Assembly (NCBI RefSeq): GCF_026343295.1
Contig: NZ_JAPELY010000002.1
Location: 248,001-312,000, forward strand
Length of the DNA: 64,000 bases
Direction of reading: 5' to 3'
Source of the DNA: Streptomyces sp. NBC_00083
Lineage (GTDB): Bacteria; Actinomycetota; Actinomycetes; Streptomycetales; Streptomycetaceae
Shown: positions 16,700-24,118 of the stretch, piece by piece
How positions within the stretch are numbered: position 1 is the first letter of the stretch
Layout of the letters: each line of letters starts with the position of its first letter
Made by a program: the position numbers and the translations under genes
Notes under the pieces: generated by a model
What the model was told of the DNA's origin: nothing
Database searches by the model: none
Seen by the model: the letters and a program-made list of their open reading frames with translations, nothing else

Positions 16700-16723
16700 C
16701 GCCGCGTGCCTCACAACGCGGCG
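16700..16723. terminator. hairpin between lysR and whiD
   Basis: Arms CGCCGCGT and ACGCGGCG with an 8-base loop, immediately after the lysR stop and facing the convergent whiD gene. No U-run; plausible bidirectional terminator. Confidence 0.5.
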
Positions 16724-16804
16724 GCCCGGAGCCGTCGCTGTGCGGCCGGTGCTGGGCCAAACGGCGCAGGAACGTTTCTTCTGATCCGGTCCGCTCCGCC
16801 GCCG

Positions 16805-17134
16805 TCAAGGCGCCTCCATGCTGCCCGTCATGGGTGCGGCGGCCGACACCAGGCGGTTGCGCGCCCGGCCCATGAGTTCTTCGCGCTCGTCCTCGGTGAG
16901 CCCTCCCCAGACCCCGTAGGGCTCGCGCACCGCGAGGGCGTGGGCCGCGCACTGCGCCCGCACCGGGCAGCGCATGCACACCTCTTTCGCCGAACTCTCG
17001 CGCGCACTCCGCGCCGCGCCGCGCTCCCCCTCGGGGTGGAAGAAGAGCGAGCTGTCGACCCCACGGCAGGCGGCGAGTAGCTGCCAGTCCCACAGATCGG
17101 CGTTGGGTCCGGGAAGGCGGGAGAAATCTGCCAT
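16805..17134 (-). CDS. whiD: WhiB-family developmental regulator WhiD
   Basis: 109 aa from ATG 17134. Four cysteines at 23, 53, 56 and 62 (C-x29-C-x2-C-x5-C) bind a [4Fe-4S] cluster in this family, followed by the GVWGGLT turn that contacts region 4 of the principal sigma factor, and a basic tail (RARNRL) for DNA contact. Length, sequence and position next to bldM identify it as WhiD, needed for late sporulation in Streptomyces. It is divergent from bldM across a 427-bp control region. The upstream in-frame extension lacks a usable start. The M. tuberculosis counterpart in the same place is WhiB3. Confidence 0.93.
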   Translation of the reverse strand: MADFSRLPGPNADLWDWQLLAACRGVDSSLFFHPEGERGAARSARESSAKEVCMRCPVRAQCAAHALAVREPYGVWGGLTEDEREELMGRARNRLVSAAAPMTGSMEAP

Positions 17135-17232
17135 TGCTCTTGTCCCCTTGAAACCGTGCTGACGCGGATGGGCGGGCCGGTACGGGACGGGTGCGCACGG
17201 GGGCTCATCCGAAACGTACGTACCGACGAAGG

Positions 17233-17257
17233 TACATCTCTTGTGTAAGTAGATGTA
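17233..17257. promoter_or_regulatory. inverted repeat in the whiD-bldM control region
   Basis: TACATCT, 11 bases, AGATGTA: a perfect 7-bp-arm repeat in an AT-rich stretch 99 bp upstream of whiD. It is surrounded by an AT-rich island (17220-17330) inside the 17135-17561 intergenic region. I could not place a convincing WhiG-type promoter for bldM there. Confidence 0.5.
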
Positions 17258-17561
17258 AATATGACTCATTGGGAATCTAGCCACAGACACCAGCAAAAGG
17301 GAAGAAAAGCCGCTAAATGGGGCATAGCGCCAAAAGGTGGGCGGACGGCGCGCCAGACTCTCCTGTGTGCACGCTTCCTCACGTAGAGTGCCGAACGTGC
17401 CCGCCGAAGCCGTAACTCTTTCGAGTGACCGTCGTTGAGAGTGCGGAGGCGATTGAAAGAACAAGCGCTCGGGCAGGTGTCCGAGAGCGTCAATCGCTCA
17501 GGTGACACATGTACCCAGCCTGGAGGCTCAAGGTGACGCGCATCAGCTGCGGAGGGCGGCC

Positions 17562-18173
17562 ATGACATCAGTCCTCGTCTGCGACGACTCCCCGCTTGCC
17601 CGCGAGGCGCTCCGCCGCGCGGTTGCGACCGTGCCCGGCGTCGAGCGTGTGACGACGGCGGCCAACGGCGAGGAAGTCCTCCGCCGCTGGGGTGCCGACC
17701 GCTCGGACCTGATTCTGATGGACGTACGCATGCCCGGTCTGGGCGGCGTGGAGACCGTCCGTCGGCTGCTGTCCGCAGATCCGGGCGCCCGGATCATCAT
17801 GCTCACGGTCGCCGAGGACCTCGACGGGGTCGCGCTCGCGGTCGCCGCCGGTGCCCGCGGCTACCTGCACAAGGACGCCTCGCGCGCCGAACTGCGCGCG
17901 ACCGTCACCCAGGCGCTCGCCGACCCGACCTGGCGGCTCGCCCCGCGCAGACTGCGGTCGGCCGAGATGGGCGCGGCGCCCACGCTCACCGCGCGGGAGA
18001 TCCAGGTGCTCGAAGGCATGAGCCACGGCCGCTCCAACGCCGAGATCGGCCGTGAGCTGTTCCTCTCGGAGGACACGGTCAAGACGCACGCCCGGCGTCT
18101 GTTCAAGAAGCTCGGCGCCTCGGACCGCGCGCACGCCGTCGCGCTCGGTTTCCGCTGGGGCCTGGTGCGCTGA
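17562..18173 (+). CDS. bldM: orphan response regulator BldM
   Basis: 203 aa from ATG 17562, with GGAGGG six bases upstream. Receiver domain residues 1-120: acidic pair in VCDDSPLAREA, candidate Asp in LILMDVRMPG, Thr in MLTVAEDLDG, Lys in YLHKDAS. LuxR-type helix-turn-helix at 138-200 (LTAREIQVLEGMSHGRSNAEIGRELFLSEDTVKTHARRLFKKLGASDRAHAVALG). No sensor kinase is adjacent. Sequence and synteny (whiD-bldM-shbA-guaB) identify BldM, a regulator of aerial hyphae and sporulation genes that acts without needing phosphorylation in published work. Confidence 0.95.
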   Translation: MTSVLVCDDSPLAREALRRAVATVPGVERVTTAANGEEVLRRWGADRSDLILMDVRMPGLGGVETVRRLLSADPGARIIMLTVAEDLDGVALAVAAGARGYLHKDASRAELRATVTQALADPTWRLAPRRLRSAEMGAAPTLTAREIQVLEGMSHGRSNAEIGRELFLSEDTVKTHARRLFKKLGASDRAHAVALGFRWGLVR

Positions 18174-18199
18174 CGGCAGGTGCGACAGCCGGTCGGAGC

Positions 18200-18223
18200 C
18201 CCGTCCGCCACCCCGCGGACGGG
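18200..18223 (+). terminator. bldM terminator candidate
   Basis: CCCGTCCGC and GCGGACGGG arms around a 6-base loop, 26 bases after the bldM stop. GC-only stem without a U-run. Confidence 0.55.
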
Positions 18224-18427
18224 CCCGGTCGCCCCGCGAACGGCAGCAGTAGGTGTTGCTTCCGCCGCGATGCCGCATCCTTGTAGGTGTGGAGTTCCTC
18301 GGGGACAGGTCGGTCGAGCGGGAGGGGGGTGCAGGGGATGGGTTCCGGCGCACCCGCTCATAACGCTTCAGTGCACAACTACGGACGCGGTGCCACGGAC
18401 GGGACACCCCCGGGGCACCATGGACCG

Positions 18428-19012
18428 ATGCGCGACGACGAGGCTACGGCGCAAGGGGTCATCGGTGCCCTCGTGCACCGTGCTGTCGACGGCGACGAGC
18501 AGGCCACGCACGATCTGCTCGCCCATGTCCACCCGCTCGCGCTGCGCTACTGCCGTACGCGGCTGAACCGGCTGCCGGGTGATGCTCGCCACTTCGTGGA
18601 GGACCTCGCCCAGGAAGTCTGCGTGGCCGTCCTGATGGCGCTGCCGCGCTACCGCGACACCGGGCGCCCCTTCGAAGCGTTCGTCTTCGCCATCGCCTCG
18701 CACAAGGTCGCCGACCTCCAGCGCGCCGCGATGCGCCACCCCGGTTCGACCGCCGTGCCCTCCGACGAGATGCCGGAGCGGCCCGACGACTCGTTGGGCC
18801 CGGAGGAGCGCGCCCTGCTCAGCAGCGACGCGGCCTGGGCCAAGAAGCTCCTCGCCAACCTTCCGGAGAACCAGCGGGAGCTGTTGGTGCTGCGGGTCGC
18901 CGTGGGCCTCACCGCCGAGGAGACCGGGCAGATGCTGGGCATGTCGCCCGGCGCCGTCCGCGTCGCCCAGCACCGCGCCCTGAGCCGCCTGCGCGCCCTG
19001 GCCGAGCAGTAG
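18428..19012 (+). CDS. shbA: RNA polymerase sigma factor ShbA (SigD-like)
   Basis: 194 aa from ATG 18428; a longer start (for example GTG 18371) cannot be excluded. Region 2: LALRYCRTRLNRLPGDARHFVEDLAQEVCVAVLMALPRYRDTGRPFEAFVFAIASHKVADLQR. Region 4 helix-turn-helix: LPENQRELLVLRVAVGLTAEETGQMLGMSPGAVRVAQHRALSRLRAL. It is an ECF-like group member. Location between bldM and guaB matches ShbA, which transcribes the principal sigma gene hrdB in S. griseus, and M. tuberculosis SigD, found beside guaB2. No anti-sigma gene is adjacent here. Confidence 0.85.
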   Translation: MRDDEATAQGVIGALVHRAVDGDEQATHDLLAHVHPLALRYCRTRLNRLPGDARHFVEDLAQEVCVAVLMALPRYRDTGRPFEAFVFAIASHKVADLQRAAMRHPGSTAVPSDEMPERPDDSLGPEERALLSSDAAWAKKLLANLPENQRELLVLRVAVGLTAEETGQMLGMSPGAVRVAQHRALSRLRALAEQ

Positions 19013-19185
19013 CAGCGGGCGGTGCCGGCCGGGGGCGAACCATGGGCGCGGGGTGCGCCCGCCAACCCCCGGGATCCACGTGCGAACGTACAAAGAATCG
19101 TGATGATCTTGCTCGTGGAATGAGACACCCGCACAGCCCGTTAGCATGGACATCCGCACCGATCAAGGCCATTGGGGAAGGTGTC

Positions 19186-20691
19186 ATGACTGCAAACGTC
19201 GACGGAGTGCCCGAGAAGTTCGCGACGCTCGGGCTGACATACGACGACGTGCTGCTCCTGCCGGGCGCGTCCGACATGGCGCCGGAGCAGATCGACACCT
19301 CCTCGTATCTCTCGAAGAACGTCAAGGTGAACGTCCCGCTGCTCTCGGCGGCGATGGACAAGGTCACCGAGGCGCGCATGGCCATCGCCATGGCCCGTCA
19401 GGGCGGCGCCGGCGTGCTGCACCGCAACCTCTCCATCGAGGACCAGGCCAATCAGGTCGACCTGGTGAAGCGCTCCGAGTCCGGCATGGTCACCGACCCG
19501 ATCACGGTGCACCCGGACGCCACGCTGCGCGAGGCGGACGAGCTGTGCGCCAAGTTCCGTATCAGCGGTGTCCCGGTGACCGACGCGGCGGGCAAGCTGC
19601 TCGGCATCGTCACCAACCGCGACATGGCCTTCGAGTCGGACCGCAGCCGCCAGGTGCGCGAGGTCATGACGCCGATGCCGCTCGTCACCGGCAAGGTCGG
19701 CATCTCCGGCGTCGACGCCATGGAGCTGTTGCGCCGCCACAAGATCGAGAAGCTGCCGCTCGTCGACGACGCGGGCATCCTCAAGGGCCTCATCACCGTC
19801 AAGGACTTCGTCAAGGCCGAGAAGTACCCCAACGCGGCGAAGGACGAGGACGGCCGGCTGCTCGTCGGCGCGGCCGTCGGTGTCGCGGGTGACGCCTACG
19901 AGCGCGCCCAGGCGCTGATCGCCGCGGGTGTCGACTTCATCGTCGTCGACACCGCGCACGGCCACTCCCGCCTGGTCGGCGACATGGTCGCCAAGATCAA
20001 GTCGAACTCCTCGGGCGTCGACCTCATCGGCGGCAACATCGCCACCCGTGACGGCGCCCAGGCGCTCATCGACTCGGGCGTCGACGGCATCAAGGTCGGC
20101 GTCGGCCCCGGCTCCATCTGCACCACCCGCGTCGTCGCCGGCATCGGCGTCCCGCAGGTCACCGCGATCTACGAGGCCTCGCTCGCCGCCAAGGCCGCGG
20201 GCGTCCCGGTCATCGGCGACGGCGGCCTCCAGTACTCCGGCGACATCGCCAAGGCCCTGGTCGCGGGCGCCGACACCGTGATGCTCGGCTCGCTGCTCGC
20301 CGGCTGCGAGGAGTCCCCGGGCGAGCTGCTCTTCATCAACGGCAAGCAGTTCAAGTCGTACCGCGGCATGGGCTCGCTCGGCGCGATGCAGACCCGCGGC
20401 GACCAGCGTTCGTTCTCCAAGGACCGGTACTTCCAGGAGACCGTCTCCACCGACGACAAGCTGATCCCCGAGGGCATCGAGGGCCAGGTGCCCTACCGCG
20501 GCCCGCTCTCCGCCGTCGTCCACCAGCTCGTCGGCGGTCTGCGCCAGTCGATGTTCTACGTCGGCGGGCGTACCGTTCCCGAGCTCCAGGCCAACGGCAG
20601 GTTCGTCCGGATCACCTCGGCGGGCCTCAAGGAGAGCCACCCGCACGACATCCAGATGACGGTCGAGGCGCCCAACTACAACAAGCGCTGA
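19186..20691 (+). CDS. guaB: IMP dehydrogenase
   Basis: 501 aa from ATG 19186 with GGGGAAGG upstream; the frame is open further back but sequence similarity begins here. TIM-barrel enzyme with an inserted CBS pair (about residues 100-215; SGMVTDPITVHPDATLREADELC through VKDFVKAEKYP). Catalytic loop VGPGSICTTR places the nucleophile at about Cys310. The flap Arg-Tyr region is in PYRGPLSAVVHQLVGGLRQSM. It converts IMP to XMP with NAD+, the committed step to GMP; guaA 24 kb downstream does the next step. Confidence 0.97.
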   Translation: MTANVDGVPEKFATLGLTYDDVLLLPGASDMAPEQIDTSSYLSKNVKVNVPLLSAAMDKVTEARMAIAMARQGGAGVLHRNLSIEDQANQVDLVKRSESGMVTDPITVHPDATLREADELCAKFRISGVPVTDAAGKLLGIVTNRDMAFESDRSRQVREVMTPMPLVTGKVGISGVDAMELLRRHKIEKLPLVDDAGILKGLITVKDFVKAEKYPNAAKDEDGRLLVGAAVGVAGDAYERAQALIAAGVDFIVVDTAHGHSRLVGDMVAKIKSNSSGVDLIGGNIATRDGAQALIDSGVDGIKVGVGPGSICTTRVVAGIGVPQVTAIYEASLAAKAAGVPVIGDGGLQYSGDIAKALVAGADTVMLGSLLAGCEESPGELLFINGKQFKSYRGMGSLGAMQTRGDQRSFSKDRYFQETVSTDDKLIPEGIEGQVPYRGPLSAVVHQLVGGLRQSMFYVGGRTVPELQANGRFVRITSAGLKESHPHDIQMTVEAPNYNKR

Positions 20692-20707
20692 CGCCCGCAG
20701 AGCGCCC

Positions 20708-20742
20708 GAGGGGCGGTCCCGGAGTTCCCGGGGCCGCCCCTC
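20708..20742 (+). terminator. guaB terminator
   Basis: Hairpin with GAGGGGCGG and CCGCCCCTC outer arms beginning 17 bases after the guaB stop. The next gene has its own leader, so it may be only partly read through. Confidence 0.75.
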
Positions 20743-20798
20743 GTCCGTGTGTCGGGGATACTGGAGCATGCAGACGTAGAGGGAAAGGCCCACACAAC

Positions 20799-21923
20799 GT
20801 GACTGAGATCGAGATCGGGCGCGGCAAGCGCGGCCGCAGGGCGTACGCGTTCGACGACATCGCCATCGTCCCGAGCCGGCGCACCCGGGACCCGAAGGAG
20901 GTCTCGATCGCCTGGCAGATCGACGCCTACCGTTTCGAGCTGCCCTTCCTGGCCGCCCCCATGGACTCCGTGGTCTCGCCGCAGACGGCGATCCGCATCG
21001 GCGAGCTGGGCGGCCTCGGCGTGCTCAACCTCGAGGGTCTGTGGACCCGGTACGAGGACCCGCAGCCGCTGCTCGACGAGATCGCCGATCTCGACGAGGC
21101 GACCGCGAGCCGCCGCCTCCAGGAGATCTACGCGGCGCCCATCAAGGAAGAGCTGATCGGGCAGCGCATCAAGGAGGTGCGCGACTCCGGTGTCGTCACC
21201 GCCGCCGCGCTCTCCCCGCAGCGCACCGCCCAGTTCTCCAAGGCGGTCGTGGACGCGGGGGTCGACATCTTCGTCATCCGCGGCACCACCGTCTCGGCCG
21301 AGCACGTCTCGGGCGCGGCCGAGCCGCTCAACCTGAAGCAGTTCATCTACGAGCTGGACGTTCCGGTCATCGTCGGCGGCTGCGCCACGTACACGGCGGC
21401 GCTGCACCTGATGCGCACCGGTGCGGCCGGCGTCCTGGTGGGCTTCGGCGGCGGCGCCGCGCACACCACCCGCAACGTCCTGGGCATCCAGGTCCCGATG
21501 GCCACCGCCGTCGCCGATGTCGCCGCGGCCCGCCGCGACTACATGGACGAGTCCGGCGGCCGTTACGTCCACGTCATCGCGGACGGCGGCGTGGGCTGGT
21601 CCGGCGACATCCCGAAGGCCGTCGCCTGCGGCGCCGACGCGGTGATGATGGGCTCCCCGCTGGCCCGCGCCACCGACGCGCCGGGCCGCGGTCACCACTG
21701 GGGCATGGAGGCCGTCCACGAGGACGTGCCGCGCGGCAAGCTCGTCGACCTGGGCATCGTGGGCACCACGGAGGAGATCCTCACCGGTCCCTCGCATACC
21801 CCGGACGGTTCGATGAACCTGTTCGGCGCGCTGCGCCGCTCGATGGCGACGACCGGCTACAGCGAGCTCAAGGAGTTCCAGCGGGTCGAGGTCACGGTCG
21901 CGGACGCGCAGCACAAGCGCTGA
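20799..21923 (+). CDS. guaB3: GuaB3-family IMP dehydrogenase-related protein
   Basis: 374 aa from GTG 20799. IMPDH-like TIM barrel without CBS domains (FDDIAIVPSRRTRDPKEVSIAWQID; LPFLAAPMDSVVSPQTAIRIGELGG). The loop equivalent to the IMPDH catalytic GSICTTR reads GGAAHTTR here, so His (about residue 222) sits where the nucleophilic Cys should be. GuaB3 proteins form a separate family adjacent to guaB2 in actinobacteria. Activity has been shown for a cyanobacterial member, but this sequence lacks the usual nucleophile, so function is open. Same orientation and order as in M. tuberculosis. Confidence 0.9.
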   Translation: MTEIEIGRGKRGRRAYAFDDIAIVPSRRTRDPKEVSIAWQIDAYRFELPFLAAPMDSVVSPQTAIRIGELGGLGVLNLEGLWTRYEDPQPLLDEIADLDEATASRRLQEIYAAPIKEELIGQRIKEVRDSGVVTAAALSPQRTAQFSKAVVDAGVDIFVIRGTTVSAEHVSGAAEPLNLKQFIYELDVPVIVGGCATYTAALHLMRTGAAGVLVGFGGGAAHTTRNVLGIQVPMATAVADVAAARRDYMDESGGRYVHVIADGGVGWSGDIPKAVACGADAVMMGSPLARATDAPGRGHHWGMEAVHEDVPRGKLVDLGIVGTTEEILTGPSHTPDGSMNLFGALRRSMATTGYSELKEFQRVEVTVADAQHKR

Positions 21924-21948
21924 CGTCTGCACCGCTGACGTTTCACAC

Positions 21949-21994
21949 ATACGGAAGGGCCCGGATCGATCAATCGATCCGGGCCCTTCCGTAT
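21949..21994. terminator. very strong bidirectional terminator
   Basis: Perfect inverted repeat with 22-base arms (outer ATACGGAAGGGCCC, inner GGATCGAT) and a two-base centre, 25 bases after the guaB3 stop and facing the convergent gene that ends at 22009. Flanking T and A residues suit termination on both strands. Confidence 0.9.
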
Positions 21995-22008
21995 GGCGTG
22001 CGTTCCGA

Positions 22009-22527
22009 TCAGGCGGAGGCCCTCTTGGCGCCCGAGAAGGCGGCGACGGCCGCGATCAGGAAGAAGAGGAAGGTCATCGGGTCGGCGTCGGCCTTCCATG
22101 CCTCGTTCAGGAGGCCGAAGTGCTGGAAGAACAGCTCCGACACGGTCACCGGCAGCTCCTTGGCGGCGATGATCGCCTCGCCGAGGAGCTGGCCGAAGTA
22201 GACGGCGACCAGGGAGAGCACGGCACCGAGGACGGGCAGCGCGGGGTTGCGGCCGCCCGCCTTGCCGGTCGCGAAGCCCACGATGAAGCCGACCGCCACG
22301 GCCGCGTAGCCGATCTCGTGCTTGGTGGCGCCGATGATCGCGCCGTAGATGCCCGCCGTGACGACGGCGGCGACGATCGCGGTGATCAGGCCGAGCGCGA
22401 AGTTGTTGCGCACCGGAGCGGCCGGCGGCGCCATGGGGTAACCGAAACCGCCGGCCTGCGGCGGCTGGGCCTGGTCGAGCGGGCCCGGCTGCTGAGGCTG
22501 GTGCGGTGGCGGAAAGGACTGGCTCAT
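22009..22527 (-). CDS. small membrane protein of unknown function
   Basis: 172 aa from ATG 22527 (GGGGGAA before it). Residues 1-45 are Pro/Gln-rich and cytoplasmic in appearance (PPPHQPQQPGPLDQAQPPQAGGFG). Four hydrophobic helices follow: GLITAIVAAVVTAGIYGAIIG, IGYAAVAVGFIVGFATGK, LPVLGAVLSLVAVYFGQLLG and PMTFLFFLIAAVAAF. No catalytic motif. The layout is that of small actinobacterial multi-pass proteins with a Pro-rich cytoplasmic tail. Stands alone between a terminator and the dehydrogenase homologue. I do not recognise a function. Confidence 0.8.
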   Translation of the reverse strand: MSQSFPPPHQPQQPGPLDQAQPPQAGGFGYPMAPPAAPVRNNFALGLITAIVAAVVTAGIYGAIIGATKHEIGYAAVAVGFIVGFATGKAGGRNPALPVLGAVLSLVAVYFGQLLGEAIIAAKELPVTVSELFFQHFGLLNEAWKADADPMTFLFFLIAAVAAFSGAKRASA

Positions 22528-22640
22528 CTTCGCGTTCCCCCTGGAAACAAACATGGACAAGCGCACGGTTGTGCGATTGAGCGGCCCCGAAGAGTAACAG
22601 GCCGATCCGCGTTCGCGTAGGGGATAAATAAAGGCTGGAA

Positions 22641-23885
22641 TCAGAGCCGGTGCGCCGCCCCCGCAGGGGTCGCGCCCCGGGTGTCCAGGAGGAGCTGTGC
22701 CTTGACCGCGAGGCCCTGGAGGTCGTAGGTGCGGTGGTGCTGGAGAAGCACCGTCAGATCGGCGTGGGCGGCGGCCTCGTAGAGCGAATCGGCGCGCGGC
22801 ACCGGCTGGTCGCGCACGCGCCAGGTCGGCACGAGCGGGTCGTGGTACGTGATCTGCGCGCCCAGATCCATCAGGCGTCCGGCGATCTCCTGGGCGGGTG
22901 AGCCCTCCTCGTCGGCGAAGTCCGGCTTGTAGGTGACGCCGAGGAGCAGGACGCGGGCCCCGCGTGCCGACTTGCCGTGCTCGTTGAGGAGCGTGGTCGA
23001 GCGCTGGATGACGTAGCTGGGCATGTGCGCGTTGATCTCGCGCGCCAGGCCGACCATGCGCAGGCCCGCGTAGGGCAGCGGGGCCGGATCGAGCGGGATG
23101 CCGTGGCCGCCGACGCCGGGGCCCGGCCGGAAGGCCTGGAAGCCGAACGGCTTGGTCTCCGAGCAGCGGATGACGTCCCAGAGGTCGACGCCCATGTCGT
23201 GGCAGAGCACGGCCATCTCGTTGACCAGGGCGATGTTGACGTGCCGGAAGTTGGTTTCGAGCAGCTTGGACATCTCGGCCTCGCGAAGCCCCCGGGCGCG
23301 CACCACCTTGTCGGTGAGGCGGCCGTAGAACGCGGCGGCCGATTCCGTGCAGGCCGGGGTCAGCCCGCCGATGACCTTGGGTGTCGCGGCGAAGCTGTGG
23401 GTGCGGTTGCCGGGGTCGATGCGGCTCGGCGAGCAGGCGAGGTGGAAGTCGCGCCCGGCCCGCAGACCGGATCCCTCTTCAAGGAGCGGGCGGAGGAATT
23501 CCTCGGTGGTTCCGGGGTATCCGGCCGACTCCAGGATGACGGTGGTGTGCGGCCGCAGCCGGCCGGCGAGTGCCCGTGCGGCGTCGGCCACCGCGCCCAG
23601 GTCGAGGGTGCGGTCGGCACCCAGGGAGGTGGGGGCGCAGATGACGGCGGTACGGACCCGGCCCAGCTCGGCGGGGTCGGTCGTGGTGCGGAAGCCTCCC
23701 GCGGACATGCGGCGCAGATCGGCCGGGGTGAGCGAGCCGTCGACAGGAGTGCGCCCCGCGGCGAGTTCGGCGACGGCTCGTGGATCGGTGTCGTGGCCGA
23801 CGGTCTGGATGCCGGCGGCGACGGCGGCTTGGGCGAGGGGCAGGCCCAGGTGGCCGAGTCCGATGACGGCGAGGTCTGCGGGCAT
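22641..23885 (-). CDS. UDP-glucose/GDP-mannose dehydrogenase-family protein with missing catalytic residues (probable pseudoenzyme)
   Basis: 414 aa, full length. NAD-binding N-terminal domain (VIGLGHLGLPLAQAAV), central dimerisation helix and C-terminal UDP-binding domain (GARVLLLGVTYKPDFADEEGSPAQEIAGRL) are all present, so the fold should be intact. Compared with the catalytic set of this family, Thr of STVxPGTT is Ala121, Glu of SPER is Ser154, Asn after the conserved Lys207 is Thr211, and the nucleophilic Cys of GGHCIP is Gly262 (GGC codon). Lys207 and Asp266 remain. It is therefore unlikely to oxidise a nucleotide sugar in the usual way. The gene is divergent from glpD. It may bind a nucleotide sugar without turning it over. 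Confidence 0.88.
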   Translation of the reverse strand: MPADLAVIGLGHLGLPLAQAAVAAGIQTVGHDTDPRAVAELAAGRTPVDGSLTPADLRRMSAGGFRTTTDPAELGRVRTAVICAPTSLGADRTLDLGAVADAARALAGRLRPHTTVILESAGYPGTTEEFLRPLLEEGSGLRAGRDFHLACSPSRIDPGNRTHSFAATPKVIGGLTPACTESAAAFYGRLTDKVVRARGLREAEMSKLLETNFRHVNIALVNEMAVLCHDMGVDLWDVIRCSETKPFGFQAFRPGPGVGGHGIPLDPAPLPYAGLRMVGLAREINAHMPSYVIQRSTTLLNEHGKSARGARVLLLGVTYKPDFADEEGSPAQEIAGRLMDLGAQITYHDPLVPTWRVRDQPVPRADSLYEAAAHADLTVLLQHHRTYDLQGLAVKAQLLLDTRGATPAGAAHRL

Positions 23886-23930
23886 GTGACCGTCCTTCCC
23901 TTAGCCGGAGGGGACATGGAGCGCAAGCCC

Positions 23931-23939
23931 TGTGGACAG
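23931..23939 (-). promoter_or_regulatory. DnaA box (reverse)
   Basis: On the minus strand this reads CTGTCCACA, within the Streptomyces DnaA-box consensus. It forms a 10-bp inverted repeat (CCTGTGGACA / TGTCCACAGG) with the box at 24016, 78 bp between the arms. Confidence 0.55.
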
Positions 23940-24015
23940 AATGGGCGTGCGGAATGTCAGACTAAGAGGAAATATGACTGATTTGCGGCATTGGGAGGGT
24001 GTGGGGGAGCGAGTG

Positions 24016-24024
24016 TTGTCCACA
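24016..24024 (+). promoter_or_regulatory. DnaA box (consensus)
   Basis: TTGTCCACA is the preferred Streptomyces DnaA box. It lies 95 bp before glpD and pairs with an inverted box at 23931-23939. Confidence 0.6.
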
Positions 24025-24118
24025 GGCGGTGGCCGATGTCGGTGGTCCCGTCCAGAATCGAGTGTGTGAGCCAGACCACCCGGTCTGCGGGACCACCCCG
24101 ACCAACCGGAGGCATGCC

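Noticed and set aside
17281..17500. WhiG-dependent promoter for bldM
   Set aside because: No TAAA and GCCGATAA pair at the right spacing was found, so the published WhiG-type promoter could not be placed.
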